From contig NC_060257.1 in assembly GCF_921293095.1 (NCBI RefSeq), positions 54,658,968 to 54,722,967 of the forward strand: a DNA stretch of 64,000 bases, in the 5' to 3' direction. Under the pieces are notes generated by a model. It was not told where the DNA came from, searched no databases, and saw nothing but the letters and a program-made list of their open reading frames with translations. Within the stretch, counting starts at the first letter, position 1. Each line of letters begins with the position of its first letter. Origin of the DNA: Ischnura elegans (taxonomy: Eukaryota; Arthropoda; Insecta; Odonata; Coenagrionidae). This document shows, piece by piece, positions 11,549 to 22,444 of the stretch. The translations under genes and the position numbers were made by a program.

Positions 11549-12454
11549 TATGTCCATAAAGCTATTTCTTCATTAAATTTATGAAAACAAACTATAGTTA
11601 TATTGGCACACAGGCTGCCATCACTTTGCGAAAATTGCAAAAGAATTAACATATGCATGACTTAATTTTGAATGTAAAGTAATACATGTACCTAACAATA
11701 TGCTATTGAACCTCATGTTCACTGTTCATTAAACCTAAAAGTGCCAACATTCACCTTTCCTTGGCATGTCAATTTTCTTTGTTTAAAAAATTATTTCACT
11801 GATATGATTTTTTAAATAGTTTATTTAACATGTACTAAAGAAGAGAATTTTTCTGCACTCAGATAAATTGTCAGTTCGTCATATGGGCCCCAGATGCTAT
11901 ACGAGCAGTCAGGAGAATTACATCATCTTTGATTACCAATGCATGCATGAGGCACAGAACTCAGAGAAACATCTCTACATAATCACCTATTAAAATTGCC
12001 TATGGTTGGAAAGTTTCCATTGTTTGATAGAGTATTAATAATCCTTATTTAAGCCAAGTGCTACTATCTAGCATGGTACTCTGCTACCTGCTAGCATCCT
12101 GCGTCGTATCAGCGTTCTAAGCCTCGCCCCAAGGTCACCTCACTTGCGGCAGCGGGAACCAGAATGACATCACACGGAGTTTCCCCAGCATTCATGCTCA
12201 GCCGTCGCGTTTTCGGGTGCTTGAAAAGTTTCACTTTTCATTTAATCGCGAAAAATAGATATGGTCATTTAAAAATCAAATAGTATGAAATACGTACTCC
12301 AGGAGTAATAATCATTCGATTTAGGCAATTAAAAAAATAGGAAACCACCCAATTTGAATGATTTATTAAAAACACAAGTTTTCAGACAATGTAAATTTAC
12401 AAAATATATCCAATGGTCATACATGTATATAGGCTAATCAGCCAATACTCTCCA
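11549..12454. other. 3' flank of trypsin gene 1
   Basis: Non-coding, matching 53260-54168. The part 11690-12300 is also an inverted copy of segments downstream of gene 2 (41612-42030 and about 43530-43690), so the inverted repeat extends past the genes. The 3'UTR of gene 1 ends around the polyadenylation signal at 12362-12367. Confidence 0.65.
12362..12367 (-). promoter_or_regulatory. Polyadenylation signal of trypsin gene 1
   Basis: AATAAA on the minus strand, about 90 bases beyond the stop codon. The same signal is conserved at the matching place in gene 2 (41543-41548) and gene 3 (54076-54081). Confidence 0.75.
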
Positions 12455-12607
12455 TCACTTCTTCAAGCCAGTTTCCTTGGCTATGAATGCCTTCATTGAC
12501 GATACTTTGGCGTAAACTCCTGGGTATCCTCTTCCTCCGCAACCTAACCCCCAGGATACAATGCCGTACAGCTTATCATTGGTGACCACAGGACCACCAC
12601 TATCACG
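12455..12607 (-). CDS. Trypsin gene 1, last coding exon (active-site Ser)
   Basis: Encodes R-DSGGPVV through [18 protein letters not shown] to GLKK and TGA. The acceptor is CACAG. The first codon is CGT (Arg), where gene 2 has GGT. Confidence 0.92.
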   Translation of the reverse strand, partial: RDSGGPVVTNDKLYGIVSWGLGCGGRGYPGVYAKVSSMKAFIAKETGLKK

Positions 12608-15600
12608 CTGTGAGGGAATTGAGAGAATGATTTATCCATTCACCAAAAATCATTTAAAATCTCTATAAAATATCTCCAAGTATGGAATACCCTCAATACT
12701 ATTGCTAGCTAATACATGTGGACCAGACCAATCTAGGTAATTAGATTATTATGGTAAGGATAATAGTGACCATGAAAAATGTTGAATTATAATCTCAAAT
12801 GTAATGATTATGTATTTGAATATACCCCGCCATTATGCTTATATCATTACGTTGTTCTTTTTGTCCTTGTTTTGATGCATGTATTCCCTTCCGGTAAGTG
12901 TGTGCTTTCATGATAATGGTGGAATAAAGCTTTTTGAGAGTACGTGTCCGCTGTGCACAATAATTCTAAATATGTACAGCAAAACGTGCTTATAAGGATC
13001 ACGCATGTAAAGATATCCCGCCTATACTGAGGGTAGTTTCTGGTCTTTTAGACTTTGCTACGATAGCCTATGTTAATTTCACTGCATGTGTTGAGTTCTG
13101 ATGATAAAAAATCCCTGCAATTATGAACTATTCTTATTGGTCCCTCAAGGAATTATTTCCTCTTTTAAAAAGACATTAAGGCCATCTTTGATACTTAACC
13201 GTTCCTTACCTTATCACCGGTTGTTATCACATGTGGCTATCACCTCATAGTTCTACTGTAGATCTTAAAATTCTTCACTTTACTGCTGTTCAATGGAAAG
13301 GGTGGGACGATAGTTAATCATTACGAATCTATTGATACAATAAAGACGATTTATGGAATGTTAGCCAGCAATACCATGATGCGTAAGGCAAAATCCTTCA
13401 TTATGCATTTAAGAAAATCCCGTTTATAACAAAATGCAATGATGGTCCCCTGAAATTCGATATAAGTAAGATTTATTGTATTTAGCAAATATCTTAGTGC
13501 CTACATGTTTATGTGCTACCAAAAGCTTCAATGTTGACATTTAATACAATAGGGAAATTGCATACTTTTTATAAACAGTATGCTGATATACTACTGTAAA
13601 CACTTAGTACCGCAATATACTTTTTTCCGCTTAAAATTCAGTTTATACACTAGAAAATGACTCCCAAAAGTCTCCCGAGTTACGCGGGCTAAAAAATGCC
13701 GCCCCCACTATCTTTGGCCGTGACGTCATAGTTCAGTAGGAGTCAAAGATCCAAGCCCAGTAACTGCAGGTTTGGAAGAGCAACATTTCGTTTAAAGGAG
13801 AACATGGGTGAAACAAGGAAAAAATTACAAGTGGTGCATTGTTCCTTATCATTACGAATCTATTGCTACAATAAAGACGAGTTATGGAATATTAGCCGGC
13901 AATACTGTGATGCGTACGGCAAAATCCTTCATTATGCATTTAACAAAATCCCGTTTATAACAAAATGGAATGATGGTCCCCTGAAATTCGATATACGTAG
14001 TATTTATTGTATTTAGTAAATATCTTAGCGCCTATCTTCACGATGAGCTAGACTTATCATTTCAGCACAGGGTGTTAATGACATCTATTGTTGTACATTG
14101 GATGATGGTGCAATGCATTTTATTTGTAATATCAATTCCTTCACTGCAAAAATGCTGAATGTCCGCCCACTGAAACAAATCGGCTCATCTAGGAGCCCAA
14201 CAATACGAATGCTCTCGGCTGGCAGTAGCCGGAGCATAAACGCTCACCTCCAATTCTCCGCTACGGTATAATTATTGGGCTCCTAGATGAGCGGATTTGA
14301 TTTGGTAGGCGATTGCTGAGCCTTTGTGCAGTGAAGGTATCGATATGTTGTGAAGGCTTTAGCCCATGAAATAAATATATCATTTATTACTATAGAAGAT
14401 ATAAAGTATGTAAATTCAATTTACCTGACAAGCATCCTTGCCTCCTTCTTTCACTCCAGCGCAGAACATTTGATCTGTAATCCCGTTGGACGTTTTGTAA
14501 GCCAGAACACACTCATTCTGGTCATATACAGGGACTGTAACCTTCTGAAGGAATTTAGCGTTAGGGCCTTCTTCCTGAGGAAATGGAATTGTTCATCATT
14601 ATTTTAAGAGAGCATGTATAAACCAACATTGAAGAATTATTAAAAACTGAAGTTATCATCTTCAACATTGTAATGGTACCAAACCTCATCAAAATTTACC
14701 TTCATCTAAAGTTTTAAAATCTTGACTATGTTAAAATATTTGTTTGCTAAAAGTTTGCTAAAAATACATATTGAAATTTGGCATTCATGGGTTCAAATTG
14801 CGAACAACCATTGAAAATACTAATGCTTGAAAAATATATTGTAATTTTTTAATCAAACTTTAAACTAATGATGAAAACTTATTTAATTTCTCTATGGTGG
14901 TGTGCCATGGAACAGAAATAGTTATTATAAGTAGGGGTACCTACAGAGGATAGGAATTCAGAAGTACATATAAGCATGCATAGGCGGATCCAGGGGGGGG
15001 TGGGCATGCAAGATTTTTAATACGGTCCCATTATCATTGCGTTCGTTTTGTATTACGAGGTATTCTCGTGCCCCACCAAGGACAAAATCCTGGATACGGC
15101 CTTCCTTGTGCCCCTCCCACAAAAAAATCCTGGATCCGCCCCTGTAAGCATGGGTTTCTCAGGGCACTGTGCACTGAAACTTAGAAATATTCAGATTCAG
15201 GGGTGGTCTGGGGTGAGTGGGGAGTGGAGAATTTTTGATGCTATCCTGACTCATAAATACTAAATAAAAGTCAATAAAAAATCGCAATTTTGTAAGAAAA
15301 AAATTTGATTAAATTGAGAACTTAACAGCTTATAAGGTTTAACAATGAATTATGTTTCTACTATCTATTTAGTGACTTTGTTCCCTGAAAATGCACTGAA
15401 ATCTAAGAAAAACTCAAAAATAATCTATTGGAATAACTATTTCAAAATAGCATCACGATTACCTTTAATCTTCTCAGAGGCGTAGCCAGGAATTTCGTTC
15501 AGGTAAGGGGGAAAATTTTTGGAAAATAGTGCATTAAGTTATGAGTTTTAAACTAATTTTAACATTTTTCACTATCCAAAAAAACTTTATTTGTTAAAGA

Positions 15601-18600
15601 AATATTTTGTAAATTAATGATTTTTCAATATTTTGTTTTTTTTATGAGAGAAAATAATTGTGTTTCTGTATTTTGGAGGTGGGTCCGGACCCCCCAGAAC
15701 CCGCCTTCGCTGCGCCATTGATTCTTCAGACACCTTTATTTCATTTATTTTTTATATGATATTTTTACACTGAGTATGTTATAAATAAACCAACCGATAA
15801 AAATTTTGAATTTTATTATAGCAAAAAGAAATCCTTCAGTTCAAGTAATCTGAGTGTTTTTTTATTAAACTTTTTTATATATGCTTCATGAAAGATGGGA
15901 GTGTTGAGGGGGCCCTAAGTGATCACCCTCCAACCAACCTGAATAGACTGCACTTGTTCACATACCGATAAGTAACCCCATCCACTTATCACCACCATTG
16001 TCCCAGCATCCAGCTCCTCTCCTTCTGCAGGCAATGCAATAGGAGACACTGTACAACTGAAGACAAAAGGTGTTGAGACCTGTAATATGATATTAAATGA
16101 GATTTATTAATGCCTCTGAGGCTGTACCCCTTGAGAAAAAAAAACAAAAATTTTGTGTTAATATAATGAAAAAATTATTCATAAATTTATAAAATATTCA
16201 AAATTACAACAACATAAATTAACTCATGATGAAAGAACACAAATGGTAATTTCCACACTTTTTAACTCCAAAACTCAACAACGTACCATGGATTCATCAC
16301 ATAGTGTCATTTCAAAGTGAAAATGACACTACAAGTTGAAACCATGGTCGGTTGTTGAGTGTTGAATTTAAAAATGTGGAAAATTATCAATTGTGATCTT
16401 CACCATGGATATATTGAACTTCCACCAAATCAACTCAGAAACGCTTTTGTACGAATATAAACTAATACCCTAATACAATAAAATATACATTAATAAAATA
16501 CAATTAAATATAAATTATTGCAATATCCAAAATATTCACGACAAAATTATTAAAATTTCGAAAATCTTTATACTTAAAGATTAAAGTTTTAAAAAATATT
16601 CAGGAAATTATTTTAAAAAATTCGTCAGCATATGTTTTAAAGTAAAAAATAGCAGTTTGTACTAAGAGGGGCAGATCCAGGATTTTCTTCTGGGGGGGCA
16701 CAAGTATACCTTGTAATACAAAATGAACGCAATGATAATGGGACCGTATTAAAAATCTCGCATATTTTTAAAGGGTCAGGAAGGGGGGTACGAGCCCCCC
16801 CTAGATTCGTCTATGTGTACTAAAACACTATTATTAAATATGGAAATACAACTAACAAAAAGCAAAATAAACAAAAAATTAGTGGTCTTATAGTAACATA
16901 TTTTAATAAATATATTTAACCCATATAGCTATAGAGAAACAAAAAATTACCTTGAGTACAGCCATATCCCAGTCTATGGTGGCTGGATCAAAATTGGGGT
17001 GTACACTGAATTTACTTACATCATAAATGTCCCCCTCGTCAACGTCAAGAGAACCAGCCATGAGCTGCAGGCTATAGTGACCCACACTGAAAGGTAATTA
17101 TTGCCCACAATTGCATGAAGGATTCCATTCAGGCACTATAGTTATCCTGTACCTTTTATGTTCAAAGAAAAAAATGCCAGTTAGGAAGAACGTGGGTGGT
17201 TCACTATTATTTTAATCTATGGTAATGAAGAGTGAAAAATTAAGGGAAAAGTAATAGTCCATTTTATGATCCACCAGATGGAAGGATCCATTGGATTTAA
17301 GAAGCCGAGATACCAACAAAGGAAGCAGAAAGATATAAATCATCAGTAGAATAGTGCAGGCAAAGAGGGCTTTCTACAAAAAGAAGAATCTCCTTACACC
17401 TGACAGTAAAAGCGTAGAAGTAAGGAAATAATTCATCACATCCTGTATATAGCAGGTGCAGAGCTAGGAATTAAGGCTAGGGGGGGATTTAGGAGAAGCA
17501 AATACTGGGGGATATGCAATAAGGGAGGTGCGGGTGCCCTCCCCCAGAAATTATTAAGATAAATAGCTCAAAATTTTGAGTTTAACGGCTTTCTGAGGAA
17601 TATTTTATTCTTACACCATTGTATAAGTTAAATTTATCCAATTCAGTAAAATGTATTAAATTTAAAAATTTCACTGAGTTCTGGGGAGGGGGGTTTATCC
17701 CCAAAAAATACCCATCACTGCGCCACTGATACATAAAGCATGTTTCTCTAAAGGAGCAAGGATTGAATATGCTATTGGCTTCTAGGTCTCTCCTGTCCAG
17801 CCGCCAATAGTCAGGAAAAAGGTAAAGAAGGCAGGCACAGTAGTTCTCAATATACGAACAATAGGCAATCCGAGATCTTGTTCGTACGTTGAAAAAACCT
17901 AGGCAATTGCTCGGAAAGTGTAGTTATCCTGCAACATGCAACACTGCATAACAATTGTGATGGTGACGAACTGATCTTTCTGCGCTTGGCTGGAGCCGAA
18001 AAAATTTCGCTGCGTAAATAACGAAGATTGGGCGAAACGCTCAACAGTTCTCGACTTCACAACGGTTTAGACGGCATTCATTAATTAGGTGAGTCTTTTG
18101 GGGAGGGGGTTCAGCCGATTCTCACTCCATCTCACATTGGGGAGAGGGGGCAAGTGTCACGTAATTTTTTTCCGCAAGAATCAGTGTAAAATGTGATTAT
18201 AGGCTATGATCTTAGTTATCTTAAATACTAGCCTTAACTTATCTTACATAAAAATGGCAAATGGAATTGTTTTTTTATTAAGGGGGGGCAGCTGACCCCT
18301 CCTGACCCCCGCTGGGAACGCCCATAGTCACTGCTGCGAATTCTTCCGTTCCAGCAAAGCAACACAGTATTTTTTTGCGCCTATGACGTGATACCTACGT
18401 CACGGCCATTGGATAGGAGTTTCTGTCTCTCGTTGATACTCACTAGAGAAGGCAGTGTGCGGCAGTCACGGCCCAGTCTTCGCTCAAGATGGATGCACCA
18501 CAGATGTGATATCCGCCTATTCTCAAGGAGAGCTGAAAGATGGAACAGGAGAAATTGGACACGAGGTCAAATACATGGAGAAAATATGGTTTAAACATGC

Positions 18601-20838
18601 AGATTTAAATAAATTAAATAAAAAAAACGGCAGGGCTTCCGCAGTGACGCAGCCAGGAATATTCTTCGGGGCGGGAATCTTAAACCAGGGTTGAACCAGG
18701 GGAGTTCGTGGGAAAACTTTTGAATATCAGGGAACTTAGTAGAGTGTTTTAAACTAATTTAAACACTTTTTACAATCGGAAAAAAACTACATTTTATAAA
18801 ATATTTTGTTAATATATAATAAGTTCTCAAGAAGTTATTGTGTTTTTATATTTCCGGGGGGGGGGGGGGGGGACAGGGTCGGAACCTCCCTCAATGTACC
18901 AATGGCTCTGTGGATGGTTTCCACTTTTGGCCATAAAACCAAAACTAGGTCATATAACCAAAACTCGAACCTTCCGAAATTGCACGACAATGCCGGTCAT
19001 AAAAATATTCTAAACCGATCATAGCTATTAGTAGAATTGAGTGTAGAGCTGCGTAAAACCAATCTTAGGATCGTTGACCAGTGATGATAATGATGATCTT
19101 AGTCGTGGGCGTACCCAGCGAGGGGCAGGAGGGGGCAGCTGCCCTCCCCAGAAACAAAAATTGCATATGTTTTTAAGGAAAATAATGTTTTTTCAACCAA
19201 ATCATTTTAAAAACTAATATGGAGCTGTTACAGTTTTCTTAAAATGTCGATTTCATTCACCTTTTCCATGCTTAAATCTTACCTATAACTTGACCAACCA
19301 TGGTTTGCCACCCCCCCCCCCCCCAAGTTTTGATCCTAGGTGTTCCCTTGATCTCATTCCTTACCTGGTAAGGGAACTCTCCGGGGGCTGCATCCTCCCC
19401 ACCAACGATTCTCCTGTCAAGTGGCGGTCGCCCATTGAGCACTCGGAAGCCTTGGTAAAGAATAAGACGAATGATGTTGATAAAAGAGTGAGATGAATAA
19501 GTGGGGTTACTAGGAATATGCCTTGGGGGGGATGGGATGTCCTGAGTTGGCGACCCCCTCCCCGACGGGCAAAATCTGGCAAACGTTTTGAAAAATGACA
19601 TGCCTGGAAATACAATTAACATCACTTTGGCTTTTAAAGATTGAACTTAAAGCAGATGCAGTTGTTAGGTGTCAAAATTAGACAATAGCTTTAAATATTA
19701 TTTGTTATTTATCTGAGGCTTTTCGGGGGGGATCGACTCCCTCACCCCCCCATAGTTACGCCACTGAGACGAATAATGTTGACAAGCAGGGCCAGCCTGC
19801 CTGTTCCACAGCCAAGTTGACTCTGCTGCGGTACCCGTTGCAGCCTTGTCACCTGTCGTTGTTGCACTGTTGACTGCCATAGTGTTGCACCCAGTGGCGT
19901 AGCCAGGGGGGATACGCGGGGTCCGGACACCCCCCGAAATAATGAAAGCACAATTATTTTCCTTCATAGAAGAAATCAAAATGTAGAAAAATCATGAATT
20001 TACCAAATATTTCTTTAACAAATTATTTTTTCGATTATGAAAAGTGTTAAAATTAGTTTATACTGTGTACACCGTAAGTTGGCGCACGGGTCCGCGAAAT
20101 ACCAGAGACGCGAGCAAAGGAGGGTAGGAAAGGACCGACAAATAAACTGTACAGGAACGACACAGGTAGTTGGCGGGTCCGTTCGCCCGTCCCTTTCCTC
20201 CCCCCGACGAAGGCAACTAGCACCTCTAATAGAATTATTAACATCTTTTACTTTCTCATAAAATCTCAATCTAAATAGCATATTTTTAAAGTACTAAAAA
20301 AGCTGAGACGAATGATATAAAACACGAAGTGCTCGTATCATAAATAACGAAATGGTCGAAAGTTATTTTTTAGCCGTTGTACTGTATGTTTTGTTTATAC
20401 TTTCGACCATTTCGTTATTTATGGTCGGAGCACTTCGTGTTTTATATATAATTCTTCTTCGTGTTTCAAATTTTATAAAAGAAAAATACCAAAAAAGTTT
20501 ATTTGAAGTAGAAAATACAAGATGCATCCGGGTCGTGTATATGAAATATCAGGTAAAAATTATAAATGTATTTCAAAAACGCATTTTAAAATACTTATAA
20601 TTTGAATACTGCCCAGCCCTGCAAAAATCGCAAGCAGACATTTTTCTTGCCGGAAATGGGTTACGAGAGAAATCCGTCGCGCAAATACACAAAAATTACA
20701 CAAAACACGACCGGTAAAGTGTGAGTTATGGGTGCTCTCAATGTCTGCACATCTATCTACAAGTAAATGTTTTTTTAGGTACTCACTCGAAGCGCTGGCT
20801 ATAACAGCCAATACGATGACCGCTGTAGTCGCATTCAT
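12455..20838 (-). CDS. Trypsin gene 1, complete, with Arg193
   Basis: Secreted trypsin-like serine protease zymogen (S1A), 259 residues from seven coding exons whose GT-AG junctions and phases join without a break: join(complement) 20838-20787, 19450-19365, 18532-18444, 17086-16951, 16079-15966, 14574-14425, 12607-12455. Residues 1-17 ([17 protein letters not shown]) are a signal peptide. A 14-residue propeptide ends DRR before IVGG (32-35). The triad is His72 in TAAHC, Asp116 in WDMAVL, and Ser212 in DSGGP. Asp206 is at chymotrypsin position 189, and the glycines of the S1 pocket (SWG and PGVY, Gly239) are kept, so cleavage after Lys/Arg is predicted. Residue 193 is Arg (CQRDSGGP) instead of the oxyanion-hole Gly, as in human mesotrypsin. 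The usual pairs 42-58, 168-182 and 191-220 are present, plus one extra Cys130. The start ATG was chosen because the first ATG of gene 2 is GTG here. A digestive role is likely but not shown. Confidence 0.9.
13316..14033. repeat. Direct repeat pair of about 190 bp
   Basis: Two diverged copies (13316-13505, 13848-14033) sharing TTCATTATGCATTTAA and CCCCTGAAATTCGATATA. Gene 3 has one copy, so this is either a local duplication in gene 1 or a loss in gene 3. Confidence 0.7.
14138..14337. mobile_element. MITE with ~90-bp inverted termini, copy in gene 1
   Basis: A 200-bp foldback element bounded by CCTTCACTGCA and TGCAGTGAAGG. Its long arms contain CTCATCTAGGAGCCCAA and the complement. It is present at the same place in gene 2 (40646-40844) and gene 3 (55785-55983), so it predates the duplications. 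Confidence 0.75.
14425..14574 (-). CDS. Trypsin gene 1, coding exon 6
   Basis: Encodes 50 residues, [19 protein letters not shown] to [11 protein letters not shown], phase 0 at both ends. It includes Cys168/Cys182 and the specificity residue Asp189 (residue 206). Confidence 0.92.
14979..15144. mobile_element. hAT-type MITE, unique to gene 1
   Basis: A 166-bp element with inverted ends CATAGGCGGATCCAGGG and CCTGGATCCGCCCCTG and a perfect 8-bp duplication TAAGCATG (14971-14978, 15145-15152). Gene 3 has an empty site near 56605. It inserted after the genes 1/3 duplication. Confidence 0.88.
15478..15721. mobile_element. G-rich MITE (GGCGTAGCC family), gene 1
   Basis: Bounded by AGAGGCGTAGCCAGG and a degenerate inverted end CGCCATTGA. 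Imperfect duplications (CTTCTCAG / ATTCTTCAG) flank it. Counterparts are at about 39452-39705 in gene 2 and 59058-59291 in gene 3. Confidence 0.6.
15966..16079 (-). CDS. Trypsin gene 1, coding exon 5
   Basis: Encodes [19 protein letters not shown] to [11 protein letters not shown] (38 residues), phase 0 at both ends. It includes the conserved GWG segment and an extra Cys that is Ser in gene 2. Confidence 0.92.
16254..16382. repeat. Foldback element in gene 1 intron
   Basis: Imperfect stem-loop of about 130 bases with arms of about 60 bases. The loop side contains AGTGTCATTTC / GAAAATGACACT. Equivalents are at about 38795-38925 (gene 2) and 59820-59955 (gene 3). Confidence 0.65.
16666..16815. 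mobile_element. hAT-type MITE shared by all three genes
   Basis: A 150-bp element, ends GAGGGGCAGATCCAGG and CCTAGATTCGTCTATG, with 8-bp duplication TGTACTAA (16658-16665, 16816-16823). In gene 2 the same element (35881-38505) is split by the Penelope-like element; in gene 3 it is at about 60239-60390. Confidence 0.8.
16951..17086 (-). CDS. Trypsin gene 1, coding exon 4 (Asp102)
   Basis: Starts with the last base of a split Tyr codon, then encodes [11 protein letters not shown] to [12 protein letters not shown] (45 residues), phase 0 at its 3' end. It contains the catalytic Asp (residue 116). It is two codons shorter than the gene 2 exon. Confidence 0.92.
17087..18443 (-). other. Trypsin gene 1 intron with G-rich insert
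   Basis: Non-coding. A G-rich MITE-like segment lies at about 17453-17735, and a further repeat around 18060-18330 is mirrored in gene 2 (about 33900-34600). In gene 3 a 2.85-kb Harbinger-like element interrupts the segment matching 17300. Confidence 0.6.
18444..18532 (-). CDS. Trypsin gene 1, coding exon 3 (His57)
   Basis: Encodes [19 protein letters not shown] through [10 protein letters not shown] and two bases of the next codon, followed by donor GTGAGTATC. It contains the catalytic His (residue 72) and the Cys42-Cys58 pair. Confidence 0.92.
18533..19364 (-). other. Trypsin gene 1 intron with homopolymer tracts
   Basis: Non-coding. It carries a poly-G run at about 18857-18871 and a poly-C run at about 19310-19324, inside G-rich MITE-like sequence shared with the mirrored intron of gene 2. 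Confidence 0.6.
19365..19450 (-). CDS. Trypsin gene 1, coding exon 2 (activation site)
   Basis: Two bases complete the split Ser codon, then [13 protein letters not shown] and [15 protein letters not shown] follow, phase 0 at the 3' end. Cleavage after the second Arg would activate the zymogen. The donor is GTAAGG. Confidence 0.92.
19499..19766 (-). mobile_element. hAT-type MITE (CAGTGGCGTAA family) in gene 1
   Basis: A 268-bp element starting CAGTGGCGTAACTATGG on the minus strand with a decayed right end. Near-identical 8-bp flanks AGATGAAT (19491-19498) and AGACGAAT (19767-19774) are seen. The mirror copy is in gene 2 (about 32490-32765) and a relative is at 61663-61905. Confidence 0.65.
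19767..20786 (-). other. Trypsin gene 1 intron 2, remainder
   Basis: Contains another CAGTGGCGTAGCC-ended repeat from 19892 to about 20300 and the foldback 20314-20448. Both are mirrored in gene 2 (about 31970-32371 and 31814-31948). No coding signal is seen. Confidence 0.6.
20314..20448. repeat. Foldback element, gene 1
   Basis: Arms with ATATAAAACACGAAGTGCTC and TAACGAAATGGTCGAAAGT meet around a loop of about 30 bases. The mirror copy is at 31814-31948. Confidence 0.75.
20787..20838 (-). CDS. Trypsin gene 1, coding exon 1 (signal peptide)
   Basis: Encodes [17 protein letters not shown] plus the first base of a Ser codon, followed by donor GTGAGT. The transcribed exon begins at 20899 after a TTTTTTCATAG acceptor, so the 5'UTR is split by a long first intron. 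Confidence 0.88.
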
Positions 20839-20919
20839 CCTCACAGTTGCTAAGCGATGGCAGGGTGCGTACCGTAATTCACTGGCAGTACTGCTACCCC
20901 TATGAAAAAATTGTATTAA

Positions 20920-21060
20920 ACCGTATAAAAATTCTATACAACTTATAAAGGTTGTATTCAACTTGTATACAAAGTATACAAATTGTATGAACTGTATTAT
21001 GTCACATGCTGTATACAGCATATACAATTTGTATACAATGTATACGATTAGTGTATGGTC
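20920..21060. repeat. Palindromic TATACAA cluster upstream of signal exon, gene 1
   Basis: Many overlapping short palindromes such as TTGTATACAA and CTGTATACAG directly before the signal-peptide exon. The mirror cluster is at 31108-31290, where a near-perfect 30-bp tandem duplication is also seen. Confidence 0.7.
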
Positions 21061-22444
21061 GCGTCGCTGAAGGACAAATTTCCGATTTTAATTATGCCTA
21101 ATTTCCGAGTTTCACGGGAAAATTAGGCATAATTGGGGTCAAACCGAAATTTATATACGTGATGACGTGATCTATCAAATTCATAACTTTTCAATGCTTA
21201 TCCTCGCAATTGCGAACATTTTACTGCAAAATATCGGAAGAAGTGGATCGCATTGCACCCATCACGGCGCCGCGGACATTTTTGAAAACCATAAGAGTCC
21301 CTCTTTCTTTCGGGCGTTCCTCCGCGTGGAGATGTCCATCGGTGACGACGTTGAAAGAACTTGAAGAAACTGTTGTCACCGATGGTCATCTCAACGCGGA
21401 AGAACCCCCGAAAGCCGAGAATCATATGAAGAAACGCCGCGGAAACCTTAGATCTAATTTTTGAAAACCGATTAAAATGGGACCGAATTGGCAACAGAAA
21501 TCAGCCTTCCGTGGGATGGAATTTGGCCCCCTCTATGCAGTTCCCTTGACGAACACAGTGCCATTATTATTAAGGGTGGAGACAAATCGCGTCATGAAAC
21601 TTTAATCCTGGTTAGCTGATGGAAGAAGGAATCAAAATTAACAATAGTGTTTTGGTCGATAACGCACGCAAGGTGTGAGTCTGATATTTTCCTACAATAT
21701 TCCTATGGATTACTGAAATAGTACCATTATTTTTTGGTGACCCTGTATCACAGATATTTAACAATTACACTGATCTTTAAACTATGTAATGCTAGTCGCT
21801 ATGCATCGCGCACTGGCAGTGGCGGAATATAGAAATATAGGCATGTACTATGGGGGAGAAAAGTATCCCAACGAAGTTTGTGCCGCCACTATCGCTGCAA
21901 TGAATAGTGGGTTTCCTTTCCAGTGGGTTGCTATTCTTTGCTCAGTGAGGGAAATTCAAACAAGAGAAACCATTTCCTATCTCCGTCGTCCAAATACGCG
22001 ACCGGCTACTGAGTCTCCCGCAACCCAGAGCATGATTCGCGATGAACTCCTTAGAATAAAGGCGCATTCGACGGCATCATGTGCGCACAATGGGTACGCT
22101 CCTCTCAATTTTCCTTCGCCTATCTCAACGATACGGCAAAAATAACTACCCACGTATTTGAATGCAGTTGATTTTGATGGAGTTTTAGCTTTTCCGGAAG
22201 GACTGACAAGCACATTGCCAGAACGCGTTTTTCTTGCGATCAAGAAGGATATGTTCCTATCTTGATTTAAGATGCCTTTGTCAGCAGGCGAAAGGGGGAA
22301 AAGTAGTTAGCTTGTTGAAGGCAGGCTTAACAGTAGCGGAAACATAGCGAAGGATGAATAAAAATTGAAGTACCGTGTACTACTCGGGGAATTGCAACAG
22401 GGAGGGTAATGAGGTATTGAACAATCGGAGAAGACCTCCACCTG

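Larger units (their letters stand above)
12608..14424 (-). other. Trypsin gene 1 intron before the last exon
   Basis: Non-coding. It contains a 190-bp direct repeat (13316-13505 and 13848-14033), present only once in gene 3 (about 55013-55195), and a MITE at 14138-14337. About 1 kb of it is missing from the matching intron of gene 2. Confidence 0.7.
14575..15965 (-). other. Trypsin gene 1 intron with two MITEs
   Basis: Non-coding. It holds the hAT MITE 14979-15144 (gene 1 only) and another G-rich MITE at about 15478-15721 shared by all three genes. The Tigger-like element of gene 3 sits in the matching intron. Confidence 0.7.
16080..16950 (-). other. Trypsin gene 1 intron with foldback and hAT MITE
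   Basis: AT-rich. It contains a foldback at about 16254-16382 (arms CTCAACAACGTACCATGG / CCATGGTCGGTTGTTGAG) and the hAT MITE 16666-16815. Both are shared with genes 2 and 3. Confidence 0.7.
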
